From IMG/VR virus record IMGVR_UViG_3300033141_002573, positions 44,504 to 108,503 of that record: DNA of 64,000 nt; one strand, 5' to 3'. Under the pieces are notes generated by a model that did not search any database, was not told the DNA's origin, and saw nothing but the letters and a program-made list of their open reading frames with translations. Each line of letters starts with the position of its first letter. Within the stretch, counting starts at the first letter, position 1. Position numbers and translations under genes: made by a program. Source of the stretch: a virus. Below are positions 9,578-18,977 of the stretch, piece by piece.

Positions 9578-10795
9578 CTATCTCACCCCCAGGGCAATAT
9601 CAAGCACCTCTTCCCTGTCTATCATCTCTAGACACGGAGGATGCTCAATGTCGCACCTCTTTATTTGCCAATCGTTACATGGTGAGCATTTTGCATTAGC
9701 ATTACCTGACACCGTAGTACACCTTGGGAAACCCCTCACACGAAGATCTGGATCCACAGGTCCAAACAACCCAACACAAGGGACGCCCAAAGCATTAGCG
9801 GCGTGAAGAATACCCGAATCCCCCGCTATTACAACATCACACATTTCCAAAACAGCAAACATCTCAGCAACACTTGTTTTCCCCGACAGATTTACACACC
9901 CATCTATGTCCCATAAACCACGGGACCTACCGCCCAGCAGAATTGGAACATAACCAGCCCGGACAACCCCAGCAGCCAACTTCCGTACCCACGATGGCGA
10001 TGGCAAACGCCTCGGAATGCTCCCCTCTACCTGGATACCAACAAATGGCCCATCTCTACCGACTAAAGACCTCGCAGCATTCCGATCCACATCGTCAACC
10101 TCGTAATCAAACTCGTAAGAATCAACCCCACCAAGCCCAAAGCCATGTGCAAAGAGGTCACTACGATGGATATGGTCTCTTCCAGGTGCCGTTTCCACCC
10201 ACCAACCCAAGTCGACAACAAGTCCAAATGGGCCGTTATCATACGCATCAAACCCACCGTAGACAGATGAAATGTAAGGCTTCCCCTTCAGAAGTCTTGT
10301 ATTCTGACGCGAGGTGCTATACGAGATGTCAGCAAACGGAAACCTTGCTTTCAATGTACGCACCGCAGGACACGACAGCAACACATCACCCAGACCCCCA
10401 CTCCGTGTTATCAGCACACGGAGCGGCTCCCCAACCGAGAGCACTTCAGCGGCACTCACCCTATCGAATCCGGTGGCCCGTTTTAATACCCTATGGAGCG
10501 CACCATCGGCCACTACAACAGAACCCGGCGGGAAAGTCCGTATAGCAGGCTGAAGCCAAGGTAGCGAAAGCCTTACAGACTTGTTGCTGGAGCATCGATA
10601 ATAATAGTACCCGAGGCTGCGCTCCTCACAAACGATGGGGCCGGGTTGATTCAGAAGATACTCCAAATCTCCATCGTTTGAAACCTCCGTCCAAACACCG
10701 TCACCCAACATGTAGTCCTGACTAAGGCGACCTTGCCCCATAACCCGATAGCTCTTCGGCCCATGAACAGTTACACAAATGCTATGTCGGCTCAT
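9578..10795 (-). CDS. Glycosyltransferase family 9 (heptosyltransferase-like)
   Basis: A 405-residue protein. From about residue 130 it carries a GT9 fold: RSGGLGDVLLSCPAVR at the N-terminal Rossmann start, and AGDSGILHAANALGVPCVGLFGP as the nucleotide-sugar binding signature near residue 330. A Cys-rich tail (KCSPCNDWQIKRC, then PPC) follows, as seen in ADP-heptose:LPS heptosyltransferases. Residues 1-110 form an extra domain I do not recognise. I chose ATG 10795, which overlaps the upstream gene by 14 bases; TTG 10813 is possible. Finding it inside the capsid-connector operon is odd. It may glycosylate a virion protein or host envelope sugar; the substrate is unknown. Confidence 0.85.
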   Translation of the reverse strand: MSRHSICVTVHGPKSYRVMGQGRLSQDYMLGDGVWTEVSNDGDLEYLLNQPGPIVCEERSLGYYYYRCSSNKSVRLSLPWLQPAIRTFPPGSVVVADGALHRVLKRATGFDRVSAAEVLSVGEPLRVLITRSGGLGDVLLSCPAVRTLKARFPFADISYSTSRQNTRLLKGKPYISSVYGGFDAYDNGPFGLVVDLGWWVETAPGRDHIHRSDLFAHGFGLGGVDSYEFDYEVDDVDRNAARSLVGRDGPFVGIQVEGSIPRRLPSPSWVRKLAAGVVRAGYVPILLGGRSRGLWDIDGCVNLSGKTSVAEMFAVLEMCDVVIAGDSGILHAANALGVPCVGLFGPVDPDLRVRGFPRCTTVSGNANAKCSPCNDWQIKRCDIEHPPCLEMIDREEVLDIALGVR

Positions 10796-11198
10796 CGGAA
10801 GCAGGCTGGGCAAGCCCGTCCAACACGGCCTTCACGTCGGACGGTAGTTCCTCGTCCCCGTTACCGCCTGAACCAGCACCAGAACCCAGCAACTTAGTAA
10901 CCAGTGCCTTAAGCTCAGCTATCTGCTGGGCTTGAGATTCAACCTGCACCCGAACACGGTCCTCGGTGTCGAGGTCCTCAGGCGGCGGCTCCTTGCTAAA
11001 CGGGTTGTAAGGCATGTTATTCCTGTCAAACAGACGAACCTGATTGAGAATTATATCGGCATCCGCATCATCCACCTCACAATACCCATTCCGTTCCCAC
11101 CGATAGACAATAGGGTAACCCTCAGGACTCGTCCTGCCTGTGTTCCAACTCCAAGTACGCGGGCATCCGCGCTCATTTAGAATCATCCATATCTTCAC
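10782..11198 (-). CDS. Small head-module protein with C-terminal coiled coil
   Basis: A 138-residue protein starting at GTG 11198 with AAGGAGGG about 10 bases upstream. The N-terminal half has Trp/Arg-rich strands. The C-terminal half contains a heptad-like helix (ESQAQQIAELKALVTKLL) followed by a Gly/Ser linker and an acidic tail. It sits just after the capsid gene, where head decoration and structural accessory genes are common. Function unknown. Confidence 0.65.
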   Translation of the reverse strand: MKIWMILNERGCPRTWSWNTGRTSPEGYPIVYRWERNGYCEVDDADADIILNQVRLFDRNNMPYNPFSKEPPPEDLDTEDRVRVQVESQAQQIAELKALVTKLLGSGAGSGGNGDEELPSDVKAVLDGLAQPASDEPT

Positions 11199-11233
11199 TA
11201 ACCAGTTCCCTCCTTAAAGTATTGGTTGTTTCA

Positions 11234-11271
11234 GCAGGTGGGACCCAGCCATCCAGCCAAGCCCCACCTGC
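11234..11271 (-). terminator. Hairpin after capsid gene
   Basis: GCAGGTGGG and CCCACCTGC form a perfect 9-bp stem around a 20-base loop between the capsid stop and the next SD. There is no T-run, so it is a partial terminator, an mRNA stabiliser or an RNase site. It would help keep capsid mRNA more abundant than downstream genes. Confidence 0.45.
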
Positions 11272-11303
11272 ACTCCAGCCCCGTATCCAACAACACCCAC
11301 CCG

Positions 11304-12341
11304 CTAACTAGCAGTCGTGGCCGCAAGCGGAAGGATATTGATGCCAACTACAACCCTGTCAACGTTTATGAAGTCATAATCGTACTGACCCCACGCATTG
11401 ATATAGGCAACCTTCCCATCGTCGCGCATACCAACGTAGTTACGCATCTCAGGATTGTGGCCAAGAACCTTGTTCTCAGGAGCAGTCAACAGAACCCTGG
11501 TATAGCCGGTTGTCGAACCGGAAAGGGCATTAAGGCCCTCATAGTCATCCCGGATCTTAGGAACAGGAACAACCGGAATACCACGGAAGCGAGCAACACC
11601 ATCATCGGTGATACTCACGTCACCGAGATTGGTAGCCCTTACAAGCTCCAAGTAGTGACCCCACTCCAGAACCGAGTTCGATGAGCAACTAAACTCCTCA
11701 CCCTTATTCCGCCACTTAGTGGGCATCGCCTTCAGAAGTTCACGGAGCACAGCAGACGACAGCCTAGCACCGTTGAAATCAACAACATGTCCCGCCTGAA
11801 TTGCAGTCTGGAACCAGCCATCAACGGTCGTGAGTGCGCCAGTCCCGTAACCAGCGCGGCCAGGCCCGCCAGCAGCGGCATTCCACGCCTCATCCTCCAG
11901 CGTGTTCCCGATGTAGGTAGCCATCATTTCATCGGCAGTCTGCTGGATATTGTCACGCTCGATGTTCCACCGCTTCAACCTCGTCTGGCTAATAGGCAGA
12001 CGGAAATCATAGGTCTCAGGCGAGAGAATACGCCGGTCGAATGCCGGGGTGACCTCATCGGCCTCATCGATTCGGTCAGTCCCACCAAGACCTACAGCAT
12101 ACTGACCGTCAGCGATGTCCATGTTCGTAATATCCAGTTGAGGACCATCCACAGCCATCACGGTGCAGTTTTTCAGACCCAACGTTTCATCTACAACCAT
12201 CCGAATGAAACGCGAAGTCTGATCGGGAGAAAGCCACTGCGCAGCCGTCAGTGGCGTTGTGGAAGTAAGCGCCTTAGCAACCAGTTCCTCGACGCTACCC
12301 TTTCCAACGCTGTAGGACGCTCCCTTGCTCAGGTCAATCAT
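11304..12341 (-). CDS. Major capsid protein (HK97-fold)
   Basis: A 345-residue protein directly after the protease-scaffold gene, in canonical order. It contains features of HK97-like capsids: an N-terminal arm, a spine-helix-like region around ERDNIQQTADEMMATYIGN, and a P-domain/A-domain C terminus ending in VDRVVVGINILPLA. GAGGTGA lies 9 bases before ATG 12341, so I prefer it to the ATG two codons upstream (12347). The upstream sigma-70 promoter at 14257-14285 probably drives it together with the protease. Subfamily not determined. Confidence 0.85.
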   Translation of the reverse strand: MIDLSKGASYSVGKGSVEELVAKALTSTTPLTAAQWLSPDQTSRFIRMVVDETLGLKNCTVMAVDGPQLDITNMDIADGQYAVGLGGTDRIDEADEVTPAFDRRILSPETYDFRLPISQTRLKRWNIERDNIQQTADEMMATYIGNTLEDEAWNAAAGGPGRAGYGTGALTTVDGWFQTAIQAGHVVDFNGARLSSAVLRELLKAMPTKWRNKGEEFSCSSNSVLEWGHYLELVRATNLGDVSITDDGVARFRGIPVVPVPKIRDDYEGLNALSGSTTGYTRVLLTAPENKVLGHNPEMRNYVGMRDDGKVAYINAWGQYDYDFINVDRVVVGINILPLAATTAS

Positions 12342-12381
12342 CAACATTCACCTCAACGAAGAAGACAGCCACAACGGTTCG

Positions 12382-14196
12382 CTATGCACCCATTGCGCCA
12401 AGCAGACTCATAACCTGGTCGTGGATAGGATGCTCGCTCTCCGCAGCGGCGACCGAATTTGCCTCTCGCGTGTCATTATCACTAATCTGCAAGGAGAAGG
12501 GAGAAGCCTTCTCCAACAGATCAAACTTTTCCGTTTGAACCTTCTGCGTCTTCTGTATCTCCTCTGTAAGTTCCTGCAACTCCTGAACAGCCTTAACAAC
12601 CCGTTCCATGTCACTAACCAAGCCAAGCACCGTCTTGACAACATCAGCATCGCTCTCGTCATCAGTCGACTCTTCCCTACCATCGCCATCCCCATCATCG
12701 CCAGCAGACTTAGCATCACCCTCGGTCGACCCTGCGGCCTCAGCCTTTGCAGTATCCTCTTCCTGGTCACTGGAACTAGCATCTGCCTTCTCTGCGATGA
12801 ACGCCGAAACGGCAGAGGTAAGCCCAGCAACAATATCAGTCAACTTGTCAAGCCGCTCCTCCACAGGAGATGTAGACTTCTCCACCTCGACCTCCTCCTC
12901 ATTCTCAGAAGGAGTATCGGAACCATCCCCACCCTCCGCATCAGACCATTCGTCGGGTTCCGCCTCCTCACCAGTAGAGCCAAGGTTCTCATCTGCAACG
13001 TCCTGGCCCGCATCGGCCTTCGCAGTCAAGAGACCCGTTAGGCCCTTTACAGCCTCGGCAAGCGTCTCAAGTGCTGCCATATCCTCACTTCCCTCTTGAA
13101 CATCCTCTTGCACGATGGCTTCTTCCGTTGTGACTGCCTTCTTTACCTGCTCCAAAAGCTTCCTAGCCCTCTCTTGAAGTTGGCGTGCTTTGGCTTCAGA
13201 AATACGAGTACCATCCTTCAGTTTTATCTGAGAAGCCCTAGAAATGGCGTTACGTATACGGGCCTCATCCAAGTTACCATTCTTGTCTTTGAACGGAAGG
13301 TGGCGGAGAGTACGCGGGACTGTCTTCCCCTCAGCATCCTTTTTGCCTCCAGGCTCCACAAAAAGGAAATAGCTATCAGGCAGATCATTGAAGTACGCCG
13401 TATCACGGGCAGCCTTTTCAACTTCATCATCCTGCTCCCCGTCAACGTCGTCAAGTTCAGCCGCCGCCTTGAAGACAGCATCCGCCCAGTCGTCAGTCCC
13501 CTTTGCAGCAACAATACCAGTATCCTGGTTCACCGCCGCATCCGGCCTAGTAAGCAAAACATGATCCAACTTTAGGGCGTCTATCTCACGAATAGTACCC
13601 TTCCCAAGTGGGTCATGAACAATACGCTTAGCACCTGGCGGGACACGACCAGCAACCGATACCTTCAATGCCCCATCATGGGTCCCAAGCCTGTTGTACA
13701 CCCAGGCAGCAAAGGGCCACTCAGGATAGATGTAGCCCTTCATACACAGTTCTCCATCCTTCACTACCACATCGGTAAACTCCCCCGCCTCAGACAACGG
13801 GTTAATCAGCGCCGCCTCGTGGCTATCAGCCACAGCCAGCACAATTGGTGCCTGCTCAGCCATGGACGCTAGAGCCTTCTCAGTGAACCTGTCATTCTGA
13901 CGATCAATACTGTCAGAAGCAGCAGTAGCAACAATAGGGTACTCATGTGGAGACTCGCCGTCCAATGCTCTAACAGACGCCCCAAACTTGAAATCCCCAA
14001 CCATTCGATAGTCGCCTCCAGCCTTAAGTTCGAATTCCTTCTTTAGCTGTTTTAGAACCGTGGCGATGAGAACCCCCTCATCTATGTCGGGGTTTTCACG
14101 CAGAATCGCATTCAGACGCCTTCTGGCCCACTCCTTCTGCTTCGGAGTAAACCCACGAAACGCGGGAGGCAAGTCTGAGATGGTAGACCAAGGCAA
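12382..14196 (-). CDS. Prohead protease-scaffold fusion with ChaB-like N terminus
   Basis: A 604-residue multidomain protein. Residues 1-50 (W-x-TISDLPPAFRGFTPKQ) match the ChaB domain pattern. Residues 65-235 look like an XkdF/U35-type prohead serine protease, with candidate catalytic His in ADSHEAA and Ser in KVSVAGRVPPG. About 265-350 holds the module with RTLRHLPFKDKNGNLDEARIRNA often found after such proteases. The last 250 residues are acidic, repetitive and helical, as in scaffolds. It would cleave and shape the capsid, then be removed. The start is TTG 14196; no in-frame ATG or GTG lies nearby upstream. Confidence 0.8.
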   Translation of the reverse strand: MPWSTISDLPPAFRGFTPKQKEWARRRLNAILRENPDIDEGVLIATVLKQLKKEFELKAGGDYRMVGDFKFGASVRALDGESPHEYPIVATAASDSIDRQNDRFTEKALASMAEQAPIVLAVADSHEAALINPLSEAGEFTDVVVKDGELCMKGYIYPEWPFAAWVYNRLGTHDGALKVSVAGRVPPGAKRIVHDPLGKGTIREIDALKLDHVLLTRPDAAVNQDTGIVAAKGTDDWADAVFKAAAELDDVDGEQDDEVEKAARDTAYFNDLPDSYFLFVEPGGKKDAEGKTVPRTLRHLPFKDKNGNLDEARIRNAISRASQIKLKDGTRISEAKARQLQERARKLLEQVKKAVTTEEAIVQEDVQEGSEDMAALETLAEAVKGLTGLLTAKADAGQDVADENLGSTGEEAEPDEWSDAEGGDGSDTPSENEEEVEVEKSTSPVEERLDKLTDIVAGLTSAVSAFIAEKADASSSDQEEDTAKAEAAGSTEGDAKSAGDDGDGDGREESTDDESDADVVKTVLGLVSDMERVVKAVQELQELTEEIQKTQKVQTEKFDLLEKASPFSLQISDNDTREANSVAAAESEHPIHDQVMSLLGAMGA

Positions 14197-14256
14197 ACCG
14201 GAAACACATCCCCCATGCTAAGAACTTGTAAGAACATTACTATCCTTATCATGTAC

Positions 14257-14285
14257 ATTGTAACACATATAACACATTATGTCAA
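14257..14285 (-). promoter_or_regulatory. Sigma-70 promoter for protease-capsid block
   Basis: On the minus strand: TTGACA, 17 bases, TACAAT. The -35 is formed by the last codons of the portal gene (TTG ACA TAA). It would start transcription about 55 bases before the protease start. Confidence 0.75.
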
Positions 14286-16166
14286 GGTTACCACCTCCGT
14301 CTCCTCCGAAGCGCCATTATTATCCACCGCAGGTGTAAATGCCTCAGGAAATGCCTTCTGTATGTCATCGGGGTTTGCCACACCCAGATCCTCAAGGATA
14401 GTAGCCATTGTTTGCTGCGCATCTGGAGGAAGAGTCGACGGCTTCTCAGCAACCACAACAGCAGCCTTCTCTGTAGGTACACCCCGTGGCGGCGTCTTCA
14501 TGTTACCAGACACCATCTGCTTCCTACTAGACTCTATGGTCTCCTTAACCTTTTGAGGGCTAACAAATGCAGAAAGTGGCGTGTACCCCTGACCCGCAAT
14601 GTAGAGGATAGGCTCGTCACCACCGGGGAGCCGTGGCATGTGCAACTCCGCCCGTATCTCATTTATCGACGCAGCCCCTCTCGACAGGAGCATATCCCAA
14701 AGTTCCCGCTTCTCCTGAAGATCAAGAAGGTCTGGCACCTCAAGGTCAAGCACCCAATCACGGGTCCCGAACTCCCGCTCAAAGATGTAATTAAACCTTT
14801 GTTCGATAACACGCTGTTCGGGTCTGACAACATACTCAAGGAACCGCCTGTCCATCTCCTGGCTCGTAGCACGATTCAGATCCCTGGTGTTAAACACAAC
14901 AGGCGGAGGCACACGGTATGCTCTTAGCACACCCCTATCGGCATCCTCCCTAAACTGGAGGTAACCACCACTATCACTTAAGTGTTCAGAACTCAAACGC
15001 TCTATCTGGATATCTGTCTCCTCTCCGATCTCAAGGACGAGAACCTGGTTTAGCGCATCAAGCTTGTTCTGCGTCTTTATCCACTCATCAATCGTAGACA
15101 GCACCTTACGGTTGAGACCACCCTCGCCTTTGATGAAAATAGCCAGCCTGGGCACCGTTGCATTGTCAAAGTAAGACAGCATAAACAAACGAGCATTCTG
15201 GGCACCAAGATAGTCCTCAATGGCAGAGATAATAGGTGGCTCCCCATACACAGTATCCCTTGGGGATCTAATAGCAAAGTGCATCATTTCATGCACCGGA
15301 ACCTGTATCTCATCCCCATCCTTTTGTGCCTTCTTCATCCAATCAAAAATGGAACCATACCAGTAGCCATCACGGATGTCAGCCTTGGCAATAAAGGCAC
15401 CCTCCCCATCTTCCGCAGGAATAAACACAGGAAGCCTGGGCATAACAGCCTTACCATCAAGTTGAAAATCCGCAGTATCCCTCCGCACCAACCTAATGGC
15501 CCTAGCGTCCTCGACACCATACTTCACAAACCATTGCTTCCTTGACCCCTTCACCTGAACAAAACCAGGTACGTTCTTCGCAATCCTCATTGTTACAGAT
15601 TTGGCATCCGCCATCTTTGCCAGCCTACCCTGGGCATCACGCATTAACTCCATGTAAGCGTTTCCAGTACAGTAGTAGTCCTGGAACATAGCTGCTAACA
15701 TTTCACTAAAACTATACTCAGGAAGACCAGCCTCGAGCACAGCTACAATCTCGTCCCGCTTCGATTCATCCGGGTGTGGCGAGGACGCCTTCGACGGCGT
15801 TCTTCCTGCCGTGGAAACAGGCCATATCTCCTGCCTTGGCCGAATATGCCACCCCTGCTTAACTACTGCCTCTACAAGAGCGTCAACTGAGGCACGCATG
15901 GTAGCATCCCTCAGGTATAATGCTGTGTAGAAATGGGGAAGTACTGGCGGTTCCACAACCGCGTTCATGTCGTAGTAATCACGCATCCCATCAATAGCAT
16001 CTATCTGCGAACTTACCACTCGCCCCACACTATCGGTCTTGTTTGCCTTCCCCATCCGCCCCATAATGTACAGAAAACGTTGTGCAGCGCTTCCGGTTGG
16101 ATCAGAAATAACAGCAGCCTTAACAAGGTTACCATCCTTGTCCTCAAGATCCATTGTACGGATCAT
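14277..16166 (-). CDS. Portal protein
   Basis: A 629-residue protein immediately after the large terminase, overlapping it by four bases (ATGA). AAGGTGGGG precedes ATG 16166. It has a portal-like plan: an N-terminal clip/stem region, HEMMHFAIRSPRDTVYGEPPI in the middle (similar to the MIHFR.....YG.P motif of HK97/PBSX-type portals), then DLNRATSQEMDRRFLEYVVRPEQ and a Pro/Thr-rich C terminus. It would form the dodecameric DNA gate. I am confident from motif plus gene order. Confidence 0.9.
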   Translation of the reverse strand: MIRTMDLEDKDGNLVKAAVISDPTGSAAQRFLYIMGRMGKANKTDSVGRVVSSQIDAIDGMRDYYDMNAVVEPPVLPHFYTALYLRDATMRASVDALVEAVVKQGWHIRPRQEIWPVSTAGRTPSKASSPHPDESKRDEIVAVLEAGLPEYSFSEMLAAMFQDYYCTGNAYMELMRDAQGRLAKMADAKSVTMRIAKNVPGFVQVKGSRKQWFVKYGVEDARAIRLVRRDTADFQLDGKAVMPRLPVFIPAEDGEGAFIAKADIRDGYWYGSIFDWMKKAQKDGDEIQVPVHEMMHFAIRSPRDTVYGEPPIISAIEDYLGAQNARLFMLSYFDNATVPRLAIFIKGEGGLNRKVLSTIDEWIKTQNKLDALNQVLVLEIGEETDIQIERLSSEHLSDSGGYLQFREDADRGVLRAYRVPPPVVFNTRDLNRATSQEMDRRFLEYVVRPEQRVIEQRFNYIFEREFGTRDWVLDLEVPDLLDLQEKRELWDMLLSRGAASINEIRAELHMPRLPGGDEPILYIAGQGYTPLSAFVSPQKVKETIESSRKQMVSGNMKTPPRGVPTEKAAVVVAEKPSTLPPDAQQTMATILEDLGVANPDDIQKAFPEAFTPAVDNNGASEETEVVTLT

Positions 16167-18145
16167 GCTGACCCCACCTTTCTATGGCGCTCAAACAATT
16201 CTTTTCGCTTCTTAAACCAGCCGCCATCATCACTAGCATCGTAGCCAGTATCAGCCAAACGAAGTCTCCTCCCGAACCACTCGTCGAGAACAGGTGTATT
16301 CTCATCATTGCCAGTGGCCTCCTCATCACCCCCATCGGGTGACGGAAATGCACTTCCAAATACATGCACACGAACCCCGTCTAACTCCCCCATCTGTAAC
16401 TTACTGTAAGCATGAATAGCCGCCATTAATGTGTCATCATGCTCAGCCTCATCAGGGTAACCCTCAAGCTCCTCCTCGAATGGCTGCATTTTCCTTCTCG
16501 TATAACCATCCTGCGCCCAGGGGTACAAAAGCAACCCACTCTCAGCGAGTTCAACAAACCGCTGAATCTCCTCCAACTTCGAGGGGCCAAGCGCACGTTT
16601 GGTTACAGGGATACCCAAACTCTCCTCTATACTTACAGCCGTCCATAGGGCCATTGCATTGCTTTCAAACACAACAAAGTGAGGCCTGTACGCAAGAATC
16701 CATTCCCTTAGCCTCCCAATAAACCGTTTGGGGGAACTCGTCTGAAAGCGAAGGAGATCCAATAGTATTCTGCTTTTCGAACGTTTATCCATACCCCAAA
16801 GTTCGATAACGGTGTAGTCCCTCTTAGCCCCAGGCTTCGAAACCTTACTAGCAGGGTCAATAGAAATAACACGCCTTCCTATTTCAATACCAGCAGCAGC
16901 GTACTGGTCGTAGAGTTGAGTCCCAAGACTAGGAATACCTATACGGCAATCCCACGCAGAGAGAAGAGGCTTAAGTGATCCATCAGGCCTTAACTGCCCA
17001 TCAGCCCTACAGTAATGCTCAAGCAATTCATGAGGAAAGAGCTTCTCCTCTGGCGCTCTCGGTCTGTTTTGACGTGTCCTAGCAAATGCGGTTCTATCTC
17101 CGATGTAGTCCTCAACCACCTTGCGAGGCGTCCAAAACTCAGGCCAAAGAAGATAGTCGCTCAAGTTATCAGGCACAACAACATTATCGACAGTCCATGG
17201 CTTGCTCTCATCTATTCGCTTAGGAGGCCATGGGCAATCGGGCTTGGTATCGTCCACCATCCTATAGACCTTTACGTCCCAGTTGCCCTTCTGCTTGGCA
17301 TCATCGGCAATACGGCTGTGGGCATCCGTAGCATGGTGAATTGTCCCGATGTTGATCCACATTCGCCTATCTGGGTGAAGACGCGAATGGAAGGCAGTGG
17401 TCATCCAATTGTACACCGCAAGTCGTGACGACTCCGTTTTTGAGTTCTCTATAGTGACAACATCATCCGTAACCCCAACATCAAACCTAACACCCTCAAC
17501 AGCACCTCCATAACCAAAAACCTCGACGTTACCGGAACTTTCATCCAGCTTACCGTCTACGCATATCTTATCCGCCCTCCACACCCTTGGTGACCTGACA
17601 TCATGCTGGATGCCAACAAGACCAAGGTATATCTCATTCATAGTAAGATGGAATTGGTGGTTCGCAACATGACGCTCACCCAACGTCTTGGTAGACGTGC
17701 CCAACAAACAGGTGAGATTCGGATCAATGAAGATAAGGTAAAGAGGAAACGCACGAACAAGAATAAGGCTTTTCCCAGTAGACGTGGGCCAGATACGTGA
17801 CATCCGATAAACACCATCGTTCCTGGTAAAAGCCTTATCAAATGGACAAATAGCAGGGGGGAGCGTCCGCATAATGTCATCGCAGACCTCCCCCCAATGG
17901 CGAGGTAGTTCCTTAGGCCAAACCTCTCTGTCTACACGCGATTGTACCGGTAGGTACACATAGTGGAAAAAGTAACGGAACGAAACAGTGGCATTGACCA
18001 CCATGTTCCGTGCGTCAAGCGACAGAGCCTCCCATCTCTCGCGCCCAGCCTTCCCATTGTAAAGAGGAGGCAGGGCAACACGTCTGCCGTCACTGAGCTT
18101 GACAATAGTGCGCTCTGGGTAACGCTCCTCCAACGGTCTCAACAA
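16163..18145 (-). CDS. terL: Terminase large subunit
   Basis: A 660-residue DNA-packaging motor. The ATPase half has WPTSTGKS as Walker A (about 119-126) and FDVGVTDD as Walker B with the catalytic acid (about 221-228). The nuclease half has ISIDPASK near 420, FESNAMA near 500 and HDDTLMAA near 575, the three acidic clusters of the RNase H-like nuclease. The start is TTG 18145 behind GGTAGGTAAG. A sigma-70 promoter lies at 18188-18216. The Walker A is of the variant terminase type (Pro-x-x-x-Gly-Lys-Ser). Confidence 0.92.
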   Translation of the reverse strand: MLRPLEERYPERTIVKLSDGRRVALPPLYNGKAGRERWEALSLDARNMVVNATVSFRYFFHYVYLPVQSRVDREVWPKELPRHWGEVCDDIMRTLPPAICPFDKAFTRNDGVYRMSRIWPTSTGKSLILVRAFPLYLIFIDPNLTCLLGTSTKTLGERHVANHQFHLTMNEIYLGLVGIQHDVRSPRVWRADKICVDGKLDESSGNVEVFGYGGAVEGVRFDVGVTDDVVTIENSKTESSRLAVYNWMTTAFHSRLHPDRRMWINIGTIHHATDAHSRIADDAKQKGNWDVKVYRMVDDTKPDCPWPPKRIDESKPWTVDNVVVPDNLSDYLLWPEFWTPRKVVEDYIGDRTAFARTRQNRPRAPEEKLFPHELLEHYCRADGQLRPDGSLKPLLSAWDCRIGIPSLGTQLYDQYAAAGIEIGRRVISIDPASKVSKPGAKRDYTVIELWGMDKRSKSRILLDLLRFQTSSPKRFIGRLREWILAYRPHFVVFESNAMALWTAVSIEESLGIPVTKRALGPSKLEEIQRFVELAESGLLLYPWAQDGYTRRKMQPFEEELEGYPDEAEHDDTLMAAIHAYSKLQMGELDGVRVHVFGSAFPSPDGGDEEATGNDENTPVLDEWFGRRLRLADTGYDASDDGGWFKKRKELFERHRKVGSA

Positions 18146-18187
18146 GTGACTTACCTACCGGACGATTTTTCACACTTCCTTCTTTGT

Positions 18188-18216
18188 ATGGTAGCATACG
18201 TTACAAATAAAGTCAA
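18188..18216 (-). promoter_or_regulatory. Sigma-70 promoter for terminase-portal
   Basis: On the minus strand: TTGACT, 17 bases, TACCAT, about 40 bases before the large-terminase start. It fills the 110-bp gap after the preceding gene. Confidence 0.65.
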
Positions 18217-18254
18217 ACCCATGGTATTCTACCCACAACTCCGAACCCAAACTA

Positions 18255-18977
18255 TCATTTCTCCCCATCAACAGACTCGAACTCAGCATCTATTACCTCA
18301 ACATCAAACGCTTCCACAGCCCCAACGGGTGCCGCATTAAGCAACCCAGCACTGTGAACGGCGGCGTCCGCTTCTCTCTCCTTCGCAGCCACCTCACGGA
18401 GACGTATCTCCATTTCAGCCTCCCACCGAGCACGAAGTTCAGGCTCTTCAGTCAATGCCCGCATCTCCCTAAGCAACTTCACCTGAAGACCAGGCTCCTT
18501 GGAGGTACGAAGCAAGTGGTCTACAAGACGTATCATAAGGGAACGGTACTCCTCATAAGACCGTTCCCTCCAGTGCATAACGACATCACGGAAGTCCTTC
18601 GTGGACATAGCCTCGAGATCAGCAGGACGTATCCCAAGGAATGTGGCAGCCTCCGCGTAGGTTAGGCCTCTCCCTATCAGGTACGCCGCCTGGAACGCAG
18701 TAGGATCGAGGTTCTTGGGAGGCGCAAGCCCAAATATCTCACCGAACCTCTCCTCGGCCAGCCTTCTTCTCGCATCGTCCTGGTCGAACGGGAGTTCATC
18801 AAGCTGCGCACGAAGGGACTCCATCCGCTCTACCATCTCAGCCGACTGCTTCAACTTCTCCTTTACCCAGTCCGCGTCTGCCACAGACGGAGGTGTCCTG
18901 TCGTCTATAACATCGTTGGACGCCGCTGACATACCTGCAATAAGTTCCAGCGCTTTCTGCTTCTCATCGTTTCCCAA
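18255..18977 (-). CDS. Terminase small subunit candidate
   Basis: A 240-residue, strongly helical acidic protein immediately upstream of the large terminase. Residues 95-125 (AAYLIGRGLTYAEAATFLGI) form a helix-turn-helix (HTH) typical of small terminases. The flanks are long coiled-coil helices (RARWEAEMEIRLREVAAKERE), which often mediate ring assembly. The start is TTG 18977 and overlaps the upstream gene by 14 bases. The role would be recognition of packaging sites. The gene upstream also encodes an HTH, so the assignment is not certain. Confidence 0.6.
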   Translation of the reverse strand: MGNDEKQKALELIAGMSAASNDVIDDRTPPSVADADWVKEKLKQSAEMVERMESLRAQLDELPFDQDDARRRLAEERFGEIFGLAPPKNLDPTAFQAAYLIGRGLTYAEAATFLGIRPADLEAMSTKDFRDVVMHWRERSYEEYRSLMIRLVDHLLRTSKEPGLQVKLLREMRALTEEPELRARWEAEMEIRLREVAAKEREADAAVHSAGLLNAAPVGAVEAFDVEVIDAEFESVDGEK

